Part shown: piece after piece, positions 25,701-38,600 of the stretch
Numbering within the stretch: position 1 is the stretch's first letter
Layout of the letters: each line of letters opens with the position of its first letter
NCBI RefSeq assembly: GCF_030936135.1
Contig: NC_082597.1
Coordinates: forward strand, 40,157,095 to 40,221,094
Source: Gavia stellata
Lineage: Eukaryota; Chordata; Aves; Gaviiformes; Gaviidae
DNA length: 64,000 nt
Direction: 5' to 3'
Position numbers and translations under genes: made by a program
Notes under the pieces: model-generated
What the model saw: the letters and a program-made list of their open reading frames with translations, nothing else
Told to the model about the DNA's origin: nothing
Databases searched by the model: none

Positions 25701-27574
25701 CCACAGGTGTATAGATTGAGAAACTACGAATATGTAACCATTTTCTTTAGTAACTGAGACATGTAAAGTTTACATAAACTAGGTCCTGCAAAAATTGCAG
25801 CATCTCTGTCAGTTGTACTTCTGATCCATAACATAAAACTGGCTGCTTCAAGCACATTTGACAAGGGAAGGCCTTTAACCGTAGGTATTCCTTTAATGCA
25901 GTGATTTGGGAAAGACATACATTAGTGTATTATTTACAAGGAAACTGAGTTGATAAAAAAGATGAAACAGCAACCAAAAGTACATAATAAAGATTGTACT
26001 AGAAATACAGTTAGTGAGAATTTAATCCATTGGTTATATCAGGAAAATATTTTTTTCTCAAATTGATGTCAAGAGGGGGACCAATTTTAATTTTGTGGTG
26101 TTTCTTGGTGACTCCATGAAACAATATAAAAAAGACCGTTCTGAAAACCTTAAGTCTCATTACAACATTTTTCGTTTCCCCTGATAAGTAAGTTTTGCAT
26201 ATGATGGGTTGAACGTAATAGTGTGCACTGAAGCATTATTTCTGTTCCTGTTAAAGTCTACAGAACTTCTACAGAAATCTTAAGTGTTCACATAGACATT
26301 TCATATCATAAACTGCTTAATTTCCCCCCCCAGATGTTTGGATATTTGTGTATGTGTGTTTACACCTCTGACTAGGGCTTGGGTGTAAAAAGGGCCACAG
26401 AAAGGTGTAAGTTGTATGAAATCCAAAACAGTGTCAAAACAGGGCTGCTCTTTTGCAGGTGACAGACCAGCAGTTGATTTTGCTATTTTTTTTTAACAGC
26501 ATGTATTGGCTCAAAAACTGGCTATCCTTGTTTTTGTTTTACATTTAACTACTTCTCAATGAGACCGTCAGGAGAGAGCAGATTGTTTCAAGTTCTGATT
26601 AATGTCAGTTACCACTTTGAGCATATAATGATGTATCTGATTTGGACCTCGATTTCTAAGCAGTATTCTCCTCTTCGTGTAAGGTGGGATCAATGGTGAA
26701 ATTCCATTTCTACACTGTACTAATTTATTTAATGGCTGCAAATAAGATGAAACTGATTTAGTAGGAACTGATAGTGGACTTAAATCTGAAATTCTCCTGT
26801 TTTCCCTAAAGAAGTCTGGTCCTTCAGTTTGATAGATAGATAGAATTAGGTATTTTTGGAATTTAATTATAAGATCTTTCTCATCTTTTCCTTGATGGGC
26901 ATTTTCAGGCATTTATATTTGACAGTATTTACTTAATATAAACATAAGTTCATTTATGATATCTTTATTTTAAATTCATATACACTCCAAAAAAAAATTA
27001 TGCAGAAGAAATTCCACCACAAAAAACTGCGTTAAGATGGAGTCAAGGTTGCTGATGTCCTTCTTACAGAGCATATACGAAAAAGACAGGCAGTCATGAT
27101 TTTAAGGTTCTTTTGCAATCTTTAGGAATTACTTCCTCTTTTGGACAAGATAAGTGAATAAGAAAAAAACCACAACTTAGCAGCTGTAACTCTGACCGTG
27201 TATACATTATTTCTTGTGATACTGTGTTGTAAGGTATGTGACTAAGTCTGTCAGATGTCTTATGAGGATGTTATCCTAACACGGTGTTTACTCCAGATTA
27301 ACGCAGTGTTTTGTTTGGAAATATGTAGGTGTACAGATAGAATATGAGAGATAAAGTTACCTTTAAAGTTGATGAAACAAGTGTTGGACATTTCTATATT
27401 TTTATATATTACAAAGGGCATTTTGAAATTTTTCTTGCCGTTTTAGTAATTATTTAGTCTGGTAATATACATATATTGTGGCAACATTTTCTGCTATATC
27501 CATTACTTTGGTGTAATTCTATTCTATGTAGCAAAGATGTGTATATACAAAGGAGATTATGTAAAAAATATGAT

Positions 27575-27690
27575 TAAGAAATAGGCTCAAGCCCTTCAGA
27601 ACAGGGACAGTCTTCCTCTGTGTCTGCAAAGTACTTAATGCCTTGGGGTTCCAGCCACAGCTCACTTCTGAGACCCATGGTGACCGAATT
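27575..27690 (+). repeat. Possible tail of an old amniote interspersed repeat in the FRS2 3' UTR
   Basis: The stretch with agaacagggacagtcttcc, tgtgtctgcaaagtactta and ccttggggttcc resembles the gcagggactgtctt...gcacctagcacaatggggtcc block at the 3' end of old reptile and mammal retroposons. It is recognised from memory and heavily diverged, so the family is not named. Confidence 0.3.
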
Positions 27691-29280
27691 GCCAAGCGAT
27701 GAGTGTGGAGGAGCAGCTCCTCTGCTTTCCACGAGAAGCCTTAGTACAAAAGGTGCTGTGAAGCTCACCTTGCCACTCCCTGGTGCTGGGGCTGTGCTCT
27801 ACATGGTCATTCCCAACGCCACCTGCCAACAACCCAGAGAGCCCAAGTCCGTGTGTGTGTTTTGCTCCAGTCCTTCACTTTGACAGTAGGAAAGGACATC
27901 TGAGGTAGGAGCTTTGATGTCATCAGGGAATTTTCCTTGTTAGTAGGGCGATCCTTCCAGAGCTTGTTCGAGCCTCATGCAGCGTCCTTTGAAGCCAAAC
28001 GAATGATTTGTGTTGACTTCAAGGGCCACTGGATGTGTTCCTACAAGATCAAGTTCTGCTGACATAATGGCTCTGTTACACCTGAGGACCTGGTTGGTCA
28101 AGTTCTTCAGGAATGGTCTAAAAATACTGTAAAAATATAAATATATTTAATTACATGTACTGAAAAAAAAATCCTATTTGTTGTGGTCAGAGTTCAGATT
28201 ATTATGTGAATTTTGATTTCTTAGTCATACTTGCATATATATTGCTTTATTATGTATGAAAGAGGAAGTGATTTGAAAGTGTGTGAAAGATCAGGATTAC
28301 ACCTTTTTTTAATGGTTATGTTATTTAGGAATGGATGTCAGCAAATTTAACTCCATATTAATGCAGTTTTTTTGCATTAGAATATGTATGTATATCATAC
28401 ACCCACATTTTATATATAATATATTATATATTTGGTACTAACTTTGTATTTTCCCTGAAATTTTGCCAAATCTCGGAACACAGATGTTCTCACTCCTAAG
28501 ACTTTGGTACTTAATAGCTGAATGTATAAGAAATGGTCTGGTATGAAAGGAAAGAGTGTTGTATGGCGTCCCACAATACAGATGTCTCAGCCAGCAGGCA
28601 CGTTGCCTTTTTCACCTCTCGCTTCATTGCAGCATCACCTTTCGTCTCCTGGAAAAAGTCTGTGTTTTTAACTAAACTGCAGACCTGCCATTACAGTACA
28701 GCTGAATACCGCTCTAGCATGAAAGCTGACTGGTAGTTGTAAGAGTACAATAGTCACCAGTGTGCCACAAATGCATTTATTAAATGCAGAAACAGACATT
28801 TCTACAAAGGCCAAAATATTATGTTGTATGTTCCTTTCTTGTCATTACATTGTATGATATTGTAAGATTATTGTATGTCCTAATTTGCATTATAAAATGT
28901 TTTTTTCCTACTTAAGGGCACAAATATAGCGACTTTGTATAAAGGTAGCTTTCTAGATTTTTATTTCTTTTATATAAAAAAGTCTAAACAGTGGGAGTAC
29001 CATTGCCAAATTGTTTATAAAATTTCAATTTATTTGCCCTGTTCAATTAATTTGTTTTTACAAACATTCCATATTTCTTTTATGAAAAAAGTGATATTAT
29101 ACTATGCAGAAAGAGTGTATTTTTATGCCATTCCACATTAATCTTAAAGTTAATTTCACTTGTTTTAAGCTGTCATTATTGAGAAAGCTTACCAAATGCG
29201 CATTTTTTTTAAAATGTATTATGACATTTTTCCCCTTTACCAGTGCCAACTTCATTTGGAAAAAAAAATTGTAGCATGGC

Positions 29281-29286
29281 AATAAA
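29281..29286 (+). promoter_or_regulatory. Poly(A) signal AATAAA, likely main FRS2 3' end
   Basis: A canonical hexamer in gcaataaactattg is followed within 30 nt by GT-rich sequence (cgtctgtgggtt). It is the last strong signal of the dense AT-rich run before the spacer. Confidence 0.6.
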
Positions 29287-29309
29287 CTATTGATTTTACA
29301 TTGAAAATC

Positions 29310-32135
29310 GTCTGTGGGTTACTTCAGTATTTACCAGTGTGTCGCTGTACTGTATTTTGTTAGTATAACCTTTTTTGCTTTTCTTTAGATATTTTTTGCT
29401 TTTTTTTAAACTGCCCCCAGTATTCCAGTCATTACTCAGTGGTAAAAAAAAAACCAGCAAACCAGAACATGATGACCTGGAGTGTGTAAATTTTTCTCCA
29501 AGCTTTTGTTTCATTTCTACTAGCGTTCTGTCACATCTTTCTCATGTACGTAGACTTAGATTTTTTTTGTTGTTGTTGTGGTAGTACTGTTGCTATCGTC
29601 TACTGGCTAGTGAATCAAATGCCAGCAATTTGAATGTGCGCCTTTCTTAGTTATTAAATGACTAAGATTTCACAAAACCCAAATGGACTTTGTTAGTGTA
29701 GTACTGATAAATTCAGAAACAATGTAACAAGAAAATACAAGGTTGAAGTCCTGTCCAGATGGCCTTTTCGCTTTCTTCTGGAAATTATAAAATATGGTGG
29801 TGATTTATCAAAATTCAGTTTTTCCTCTTTTCTCCCTCCCAAGTCAAGGGAGTTCCTGTTTTAAGGAATAATTTTAATAAAGATGTTTCTAGCCAACAAA
29901 TGAACAAAATCCTAGAAACTTCAGGAGATGTTTTATTTTCAGAACCTCTTGAGAAACAACATTATGTGGTCCTTGCACAATGTTGGTTAGGTAACTTAGA
30001 CATCTGAAAACTCAGTTCTCTGAAGGTTTTCATATCCTTGGCCAACAGTTTTGCAGCTTTCCTAATGGGAATGGCTGCTTAGCGGTCCATTATACATAAC
30101 ATTTCCATACTAACATGATACAGGGTTCAGTAGAAACTTCAGTTCTTTGTACTTTCATTTCAAATAAAAAGCAAGCTTCCCACTAATGTTTGGTTGAAAT
30201 GCTTCAGTGCACCACTTCTGATGTGACAGTAGGTAAAATACATGCAGTTAGAGAATTAATTGCTAGCAATATTATAACTGAAACATCATGCAACTAATAT
30301 ACGTGATTCCAATTAAAATATGCATATGCCTCATATTCTTGACCTAATGATGCTTTGTTCTGAAATAAAATTTTGAAGCCAGCTCAAAATAGGTGTCATT
30401 GAACAGTCAAGCATTAAAGAGCTGACCTTCCAGCCTTACGTGTCTAGTACTAGGATTTCCAATAGTGATATAAACTGGCCTTGTTAAAAGCCCTATGCAT
30501 GAATCATAACACTACATCTGTTAATTTTCAGTTGGGAGCACAAGAAGAGTTGGATTTGGTGAAGAGTCTCTGTTTTCCTTCCTTCCTCAAACTTGTATCT
30601 GCTCAGAGGCTTAAGTGACTGGTTTGACTGAAGTTAAGCCTCAAACTAGATACTGTGATTGATGCCTGAATTATTGGTCCTGGAGAAACCAGGGAGCGGT
30701 TGCTGCTCTGTTGTTCCTACATCATTAATAACTCGGCTGTAAGTAGAAGGTCTGGATCGGAATTAAAGCGCTACCAGTAGATACTGAGACACGTGGAGGT
30801 CTGATTGAGAATTCACCCCTGAGCAACCAAGCCTGTGCTTAGCTGAGCTGTCCCGTGTGTCGAACGGTCTTTGAGACTGAAACACGCTCTGTTTCTTAAC
30901 CTTGAAAGAGATGAGGTGATTTACAAAGTATATGCGTTTATGAAAATACTAAAATGAGGCACTTTTTCTCTTTTCCTTCACTTATTCACAGTGGGACCTT
31001 AAAAATTGCCGTTGGCACAACAGAGGGCACTGCACAGCTGGAAGCGAGAGGCAGGAACTCAGAACTAGCGCTGCTGCTGGGCTCTTCCTATTTGGGTGTC
31101 ACTGCTTTTACATGGTATAAATCATAGCCAAAATATTAATCATAGTCAAAAGCCCCTTAAACCAAAATGACACATTCGCTGTAGTAAGTTTTTCTATGAG
31201 CATTTGATCTTGCAAAGGCCGTAACTTGGTTAATTGTCTGAGGCACTTTTCCCCCCATCTCACACCACAGTAGCAGCAAACGTGAATTAAAATGAATCAT
31301 TAGTTCAGTGCAAATCTCTATGAATGCTTTAATTCTCAGATAAAAATAGTTAACGTTGTTTTAGTTGGGTTATTAGCCCTAGCCAAAACTTAAGATACTT
31401 TTCTACATAACTATGAGGAAAACTGAAGATATTAAAATTCATTTAGTACTGTAGTTTTCAGAACAAGGTTGGGGGGATAATATATCTAACTCTTTGAAAA
31501 AAACAAAGCAAAAAGCCCAAAGAACTCAAGAGAACTACTAACTGGGTATTGACATACTAAAAAACAGAGATAGATGTGAAAGGTGGCAGAGTTTTAGCCA
31601 TGGTCTTTTTTGCCGTCTCCATTGGGATAGCTAGCTGTCTTCGGCCAGTTTGAATCTAGAACGAACAGCTTTGCATACATCCCAAGAGATTTGTATCTGG
31701 CAGCAAGAGGAGAAATACTAGCTAGAATTAATTCTTAAGGAACAAGTCATACAAACAAATTCACTGTTTTTTACATGACCAGGTAACTAACAGGCTTTTT
31801 GTGTGGAAAAGTAGCGACAGAACGAGGCTTGCATGTGGTCTCACACATCTGCACAACTGCCAAGAGACTAGTTACCAATTTTTTCACACTGAAATTAGGA
31901 GTGTATTGAGTGGGATTGTGCCAGGATATCTCCTGTGCACTGCTTCTAAGTGGCAAGGTGGATGGTACAACAGCAGATACCTGCGATGGTCTGGCAGGGG
32001 CACGGGAGGTCGGGAGCAGCAATTTAGAATGCTTTGCCCGGCTTGAGAGCTGACCTCCAGGAATATGATGACATTAAACTGGGGAAACTGCCAGCCCCTT
32101 TGCTGGGCAGAAATAACTTGGTATAGAAGTACAGT
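29310..32135. other. FRS2-CCT2 spacer
   Basis: Mostly AT-rich unique DNA rising in GC from about 31900 toward the CCT2 island. An alternative FRS2 poly(A) signal lies at 29876-29881. No gene or recognised repeat. Confidence 0.7.
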
Positions 32136-32150
32136 GGGAAGTAAGCGCCT

Positions 32151-32160
32151 AGATGGCGGC
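32151..32160 (+). promoter_or_regulatory. YY1-type site (agATGGCGGC)
   Basis: It matches the YY1 core ATGGCGGC at the 5' edge of the CpG island, 440 bp before the start codon. In mammals such sites usually lie near the TSS, so an additional upstream TSS is possible. Confidence 0.4.
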
Positions 32161-32297
32161 TCTTGGGGGGAACGCGGGTGTGCTGCTGCGCGCTGCCGGG
32201 CAAAGCCAGGGCCGGTGCTGCCGTGCACGAGGCCGGCGTTACACAGAACGGGGGAGGAGGCAACAGGCCTCCAAGTCACGTAACTCATGAAAAAAAG

Positions 32298-32307
32298 AGA
32301 AAGTTCC
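32298..32307 (+). promoter_or_regulatory. Possible two-unit heat-shock element (aGAAagTTCc)
   Basis: One inverted pair of nGAAn pentamers is seen; a strong HSE has three or more units. CCT genes are reported HSF1 targets, which makes it worth listing but not certain. Confidence 0.3.
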
Positions 32308-32433
32308 GGCACCAGGGCTATGCCTGCCGTGCGCAGCCGGTGAGGAAGCCGGGCCCGGGGCACAGCAGAGCCACGACCCGCCGCGGCACACGCTGCGCCC
32401 CATCGTCTGTGCCGGCGCAGAGGACCGCCTCCT

Positions 32434-32440
32434 CCGGAAG
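32434..32440 (+). promoter_or_regulatory. ETS/GABPA-type site CCGGAAG
   Basis: A perfect ETS core lies just upstream of the ZNF143-type element; a second CGGAAG occurs near 32474. Such clusters are typical of CpG-island housekeeping promoters. Confidence 0.5.
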
Positions 32441-32445
32441 GACGG

Positions 32446-32465
32446 ACTACGGCTCCCAGAATGCC
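32446..32465 (+). promoter_or_regulatory. ZNF143/THAP11-type site (ACTAC..CTCCCAGAATGCC)
   Basis: The sequence actacggctcccagaatgcc closely matches the composite ACTACAATTCCCAGAATGCC element bound by ZNF143 with THAP11/HCFC1. It lies about 140 bp before the CCT2 ATG, the usual promoter-proximal position for this element. Match by eye. Confidence 0.7.
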
Positions 32466-32600
32466 GCGCGCCGACGGAAGCGGCGGTTCCTCTGACGCCA
32501 GTTCCGCCAGCAGCTCGGTGGGGGCTGCGGAGCCGCGTGCTGGTGCTCTGGTGGAGGCGGCGGTTGGCGGGATTTCGGCGGCGGCGGCGGCACCGGCATC

Positions 32601-32603
32601 ATG
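32601..32603 (+). CDS. CCT2: CCT2 coding exon 1 (Met1 only)
   Basis: The ATG is followed immediately by the donor gtgagc, so the exon contributes only the initiator Met; the +4 G of the start context comes from exon 2. Confidence 0.93.
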
Positions 32604-35600
32604 GTGAGCGGCGGGGCGGCGGTGCCCGCGGCTCCGCGGCGCTGTCGCCCGGGGTGAGGGTGGGGTGCGGCAGGGCGGGGCGGCGGCCGCCCTCCCCGTA
32701 GACACGCGTGCGAGGGCCTGGCGGTCGCGCCCCTCCGCCGCGCTTTGTCCGGCGGCGGTTGCAGCCCTCGCGTGGGGGCGGCCTCGCGCCCTGCCCGGCG
32801 GGCGGAGGCGGTGTTGGCGGTGGCTGGAGGCGCTTTGGGCCGGGAAGGTTCTAGAACGCGCGCGAGCAGGGTCCGTCAGGGCGCGGCCAGACCGGGCCGC
32901 CGTGTGGCAGCGGCCGAGCCTGCAGCGGGGAGGTCTGGGTGGTTCCCGGTCCCGTGGTGGGCCTCCCGCCCGGGCCCCGCAGGAGAGGCTGTCTCGGCCC
33001 GCCCGTGCCGGGCGCCCGCGGCATGGCTGACATGGTGGAGGCGGGCGGGAGGCCGCTTCTTCCCTCCCCTCGTCTCCAAAAAGGCCTGGGGAGGCAGCAC
33101 CGAGTCCCCGAACGTGAGAGGCGGCTCGTGGTGACCCGCTGAAGCTGCCCTCGCGCCGTGTGGCGTCTCCTACTGCACCCTTTTCATTTTTATTGTCAAA
33201 GCGATGATGGAACGGACACGAAACTGGTGGAAAAACTGTGTGCTGATCACGCAGCGACGTAAAAAGTCACGGAACTCTCTTAAGAGGATCGATACATTTG
33301 TTCTTTTGGGATTTGATCCATTTAAGGCTTGAGTTCTTTGCAAGTATTAGTCTTTAACGGCATGTATTCATTACTGATATAATTAATTTGCCTGGAAATG
33401 CAAGGAAAAAAAAAAAAAGATGAGGGTTCAACACAAATATCAAAATAATAAAGCCACAGTGTGCTCAGTAACTAGATTTTTTTAGGTTCTGCTGGTGGTA
33501 CTTTTCTTTGGGTTGTCTGGATCTGATGGTTAGCCATGCAGAACAGCAACACAAACATTGACATTAAATAAGGTACTGGTAACGGCCTTTCAGGCTCATA
33601 GATTTTATCAGACAATGTGGTATTCAGTCTCTTGGAGTAGATTGCAATCGATCTTGTAATCTTTTCATGTGATTAACAGATTGCAAGATAAATTCACCTT
33701 GACTCTTCCTTAAAAGTCTATCTTGAATATGCTTCTTATTAAAACCAAATGGGGTATACAAATTCAGCATTTAAAGCTAAAGGAATATTCTTGTGTTACC
33801 TCTGTTTTAGGCGTCCATTTCCCTTGCTCCTGTGAACATTTTCAAGGCAGGTGCAGATGAAGAAAAGGCAGAAACAGCTCGGTTGGTAAGTTTAATTCTC
33901 TAAGAAACTGGTAATACTTGGGGTAATTAAATTTAGTCTTTTCTGCTGTTAAGTGTACTTTATGGTGATGTGGAACTTCATCTGGCTCGTCGTTTTTTCT
34001 TGTTGCATGTCTGTGAACAGAAAGAGGAGTGTTGTTTATACTAACGATGAGAGTAATTCCTCATGAGTGCTCAAAAACTAAATACCTTAGCTCAGAAGAC
34101 TGAAGGCATTTCTTTTGGCTGTGAGACATGCTTTTGTGGTTTCTGTGAGAATTAAATACATTTGATATGGTTATCAAAATGTAGCAGTTAAGAAACTTGG
34201 ACCCAAACTGCTGAAAGGAGTGTGACTGTGGAAGGGTTGGGTTAAGATGTCCCCTGGGAAGTTATGGGCAAGCATCTATTTCTTGTATTAAACTAGAAAT
34301 AAATCCTTTTCTAAGGTATATTTGCTTTCATTTCAGTCATCCTTTGTTGGTGCCATTGCTATCGGTGACCTGGTCAAGAGCACTCTGGGGCCTAAAGGCA
34401 TGGTAAGACAGCTGCAAGTTCTCAGTGGTCATATCTGTTAATTTAGTTTTAATAGTTACAGTGTGTTTTCAAGCAGTATTCTAAATCTTGTATCTTGTAG
34501 GACAAGATTCTTTTGAGTACTGGAAGAGATAGCACGGTAACAGTTACCAATGATGGTGCAACCATCCTGAAAGCTATTGGAGTTGACAACCCAGCTGCCA
34601 AGGTCTTGGTTGGTGAGTTTTTAATAGCTTGTCATTGGAGTACTTGGCATTTCTTAATTTGTAACTTTATTATGTGGTTTTAATTTGTTCTTAGAAAAGT
34701 ATTCAAATAATGTGAAAAATTGAAGGGAGGGGGAGCAGAGTTCCTGAAGTAAGGGGGCCAAGGTGTTGCACACTTGTGGAACTCTGCAGAAGTAAAATTG
34801 AGGTATATGCTGCTCTTGCAAAACGGTTCTGGTGTCTCGTTGTTTTCCCTCAACCCTGGTTTGTCCCAGGAGTCAAAAGGGGCAAAAGACAGCTGTGTGC
34901 CCCTCTTTTTTCACCGGGGAAAATTTGAAGCAGAAATTTACTGGGGTACAGATGTTCTCCCTGATTTAAATCTCTTTTTATTACTTAATCAACATTGAAC
35001 TCTGGACAGAGTTTACCTCTGTGATCAACTGTCTTAGTGTGGAAATGGTCCAGTTCTAGTGACAAGCAGGACCCTGAACAATTTGGTGTCAGATTTCTTG
35101 ATGAGTTCGTGTTTGCTGCGTCCTTGTTTATGAACAGTTCATGGGGCATACTTTGTTATTATAATCTTGTGTGTATACCTTAGAGCTTCTATCTGGCCCT
35201 ACTTTCTTTTGGTGACCATCTTCAGGAATGAGGGGAGTAGCTCTTGACCATTGCGAGACTGGAACTGGTGTCTAGGTTGCACATGAAGAGCAGGAATTTG
35301 AAGGATGCTGAATTTGATTTGTATCTCAGGTTTTTCTGTGACTTATAGAGTGACCTCTTTAAACTACTGAGGAGTAAGATTCTTTTTTCTTCTCCTAACT
35401 AATGAGAGATAAACATATTGGTATTTAAAGCTGGTACTGGGGAGCATGGTATTTTGAATCAAAACATTAATGCAGCAGCTTCTTTCTTTAGATATGTCAA
35501 AGGTTCAAGATGATGAAGTTGGTGATGGAACTACATCTGTCACAGTTCTGGCAGCTGAATTACTGAGGGTGATGTATTACAGTTTTTCAGATATGTTTTT

Positions 35601-38600
35601 ATTTGGCAGTATACTCCTGTGATATCAATAGGGGATGTGTTATTTGTTGTTTATGAAGAGGACTCCCAAAGTACAGCGATACCTTGCTCTGTTGCTGTTG
35701 AAATTGATACAGTAAAAAAAACCCCGTAGATATTGTGTCATCATTTTTTTTATTTATTTTAAGCTATAGTCCTTATTTTATTATTTATAAATTCACAAGT
35801 ATTTTAATTTGGTATGTTTTAGAAAATTATTTTCTCTTATTTCATTATGCATGTGAAACAGAAATATCATTCTGTCACAGGTCGCTTCCTGGATGTTGCA
35901 CTGGGCAGCATGCAGCACTGCTTAGTTGTGAGGTTCAGTCCTCTGAAATCCTTTTTGTAACATTAATGAGAAAAAAACCAAGGCATGTTAAATTCTGTTC
36001 TTGTGTGCACAAGACCTGAATTCATACTGTTTCTTTAAACTCTGCATACAGAGTTTACACTGGCAAACTCTAAATCTGAAATTACTGTGAAAGAGACTTC
36101 AGAAGTGAGGAGCTCTTGTTAGCAGAGCTGTGCCAGTAAATCTAATGATCTCAGATCCAGGAACTGTGATCAAGAGCATCTGAGAAATGATCCATCAGCT
36201 TGCCAAGTTCCTTGCAAATAGGGATTTTGAAGATTTTTTTCTTTTTTTTCCCAACTACACTTCAAGTTGCAGCTGTAAGTGAACAGGAAACTGATCTCAA
36301 ACATCAAGTGAAAGATCGCTATTTTGAAGTGTATGTCTGGTTGCTATTCATATTAGAGTTAGGATTTTTTTTTTTTTTCTCAATTAATCAACATTTCTTG
36401 ACGATACTCCCAGGGCAGATCATATTTGTCTAGATTGGGGGGAAAAAAGCTGCCAGTAGGGTGAATTCAATATCATTGTTACAGCTCTCTGGTTTCTACT
36501 GCCATTCAGAATTTTCTGATTACTTGGAAGTGTCTTTCCTAGTTAATGTAAATGTACCTTGGGGGAAAAAACCTAATTATTAATTTCATTTAAACAGGAG
36601 GCAGAATTACTGATTTCAAAGAAGATTCATCCTCAGACCATCATTGCAGGCTGGAGAGCAGCCACAAAAGCTTCAAGAGAGGCACTTTTGAAAGCAGCTG
36701 TGGATCATGGGTTAGTAATGTACATTTGCTGTAACTCTTTATAAACCAGTCAAGATGAAAACATCAGTGAGAATTATATACCTTTGGGAAATTCTTTGCT
36801 GTCTTTTAAGTAGTGTAAAGGCTGAACTTATGAATTTTAACAGTTAAGATTCTTTAGATGAACTACAGAAGCTTTATGAAATTTTTTAAAACTACTTCTG
36901 ATGTGCAGAAACAAAATACAAGGAATAATTTGCTCCCTAGAAAAATACTTGAGCTGTTATTTCAGATTTCATACTCTGATTTTAAATGTGACTGTTTTCT
37001 TTACTGTCACTTTGAGAGCACAGGCTTTCTAAAACTGAATGCAATGGTTCTCCTAATTGAATGTGTATTTCAAGTAGAAGGTTGTATTCTGGGACACTGG
37101 AGGGATTCTGTGTAGCATTCCTCAAAAATGGAACATGGTACACATAGAGGCTAGAAGAAGTAGGGAGAGACTCACAGTGATAGGTTGACAATAGTTAAGG
37201 CTTTCAGACTTTCCACTTTAACTGTCCTGACTTTATTTTAGTGATGATGAAGTGAAATTCCGTGAAGACTTGATGAACATTGCAGGAACGACTCTTTCAT
37301 CAAAATTACTTACTCATCATAAAGATCACTTTGTCAAGTTAGCTGTAGAAGCTGTTCTTAGGTTGAAAGGTTCTGGTAATTTGGAGGCTATCCACGTCAT
37401 TAAGAAACTTGGTGGAAGTTTGGCTGATTCCTACTTAGATGAAGGTAAGTCTTTGTATGTTGGCTCTAAGTATGCTTGAGAAATGAAACTGTTAGAAGTT
37501 ACATATCTCTCTACAAATTTGTTCTGGGAAACATTGCTGTGTTATTATTAAACTGAGTAATAAATACGAGTAGTTTTTGTGATACTGTAAATGAATTGTT
37601 TTCCTTTTTCAATATCTGTTGCTACAGGCTTTTTACTCGACAAGAAGATTGGTGTAAATCAGCCAAAACGAATTGAAAATGCTAAGATTCTTATTGCAAA
37701 TACTGGTATGGATACAGACAAGATTAAGGTATGTGACAGAACTACTGTTGTGAAACAATGTTTTTGAAAATGGAATTCCTTTTTAGACTGAACTCTTTGT
37801 TTTCTTTGATTTAGATTTTTGGCTCTCGCGTTAGAGTGGACTCTACAGCAAAGGTAGCGGAAATAGAACAGGCAGAAAAAGAAAAAATGAAGGAGAAAGT
37901 AGAGCGTATTCTTAAGCACGGAATAAACTGCTTTATTAACAGGTATGTATTTTCTGGGAAAAGGGGTCGAGTTCATAATGCAGTTAGAAAGTAGCAAGAT
38001 TTTAATGTTGTAGGGTGTGAAGAACATTATTTATGTTTGTATCTGTAAAATTACATGATCCTACCTAATGCTTAATTTATTCACTTTAGTGCGCCCAGTG
38101 TTTTCTTCTGTGCTTCCCCTTATGCACCATGCACCCCTCCCCTCAGTTTTGGTTTTTTATTTTAAAGAGAAAGAAGTGATGTTACTTAATCAGGGATCCA
38201 TGTTTCAGTCCAGTTGAAGCAATGTCACTATGCTTTTATACTACCAGATTTATTTAGTTAGGAATACCAGCAGCATTGCCCATATCCATATTCTCCCTTT
38301 TTGGGGGAAATTGGTGCTGAAAGAGTCTGTGCTGCTGAATGCATTTAGTTCAGATTGAAGTGGCTATGCTTTTTCCTGCATTAAAATGCTGGTGCTGGAG
38401 TACTGCTCCAAATTCAAGAGTGTTTGAGGGACCTTTGTGTTCCCTGTCATGAGCCTTTTCTTCTATACACATCTTTCAAAGTACAAAAGATAACAATTTT
38501 CATTGAAGAGATGTCACAATCTAAGTTACTTATTTTTGTTAGTAGTGCGCTTCTCTCTTAAACTGTCACAGTGAAAAAAGCATTCAGGTTCTTCATGATG

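Larger units (their letters stand above)
22785..29300 (+). other. FRS2: FRS2 3' untranslated region
   Basis: About 6.5 kb of AT-rich, non-coding sequence follows the FRS2 stop with no splice-bounded coding segment. The preferred end is about 15-20 nt after the AATAAA at 29281-29286. Weaker or alternative ends follow AATAAA at 25986-25991 and 29876-29881. A 3' UTR of several kilobases is known for FRS2 in mammals; the exact end here is inferred. Confidence 0.7.
32140..33150. promoter_or_regulatory. CCT2: CpG island promoter of CCT2
   Basis: About 1 kb of very GC- and CpG-rich sequence in otherwise AT-rich DNA, centred on CCT2 exon 1 and the start of intron 1. No TATA box is evident, as expected for a housekeeping gene. 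Candidate factor sites inside it are listed separately. Confidence 0.9.

Noticed and set aside
31884-32705. A 273-codon minus-strand open frame over the CCT2 promoter
   Set aside because: It lies in CpG-island DNA where stop codons are rare, is rich in Ala, Pro and Arg repeats, has no recognisable domain and overlaps CCT2 exon 1.
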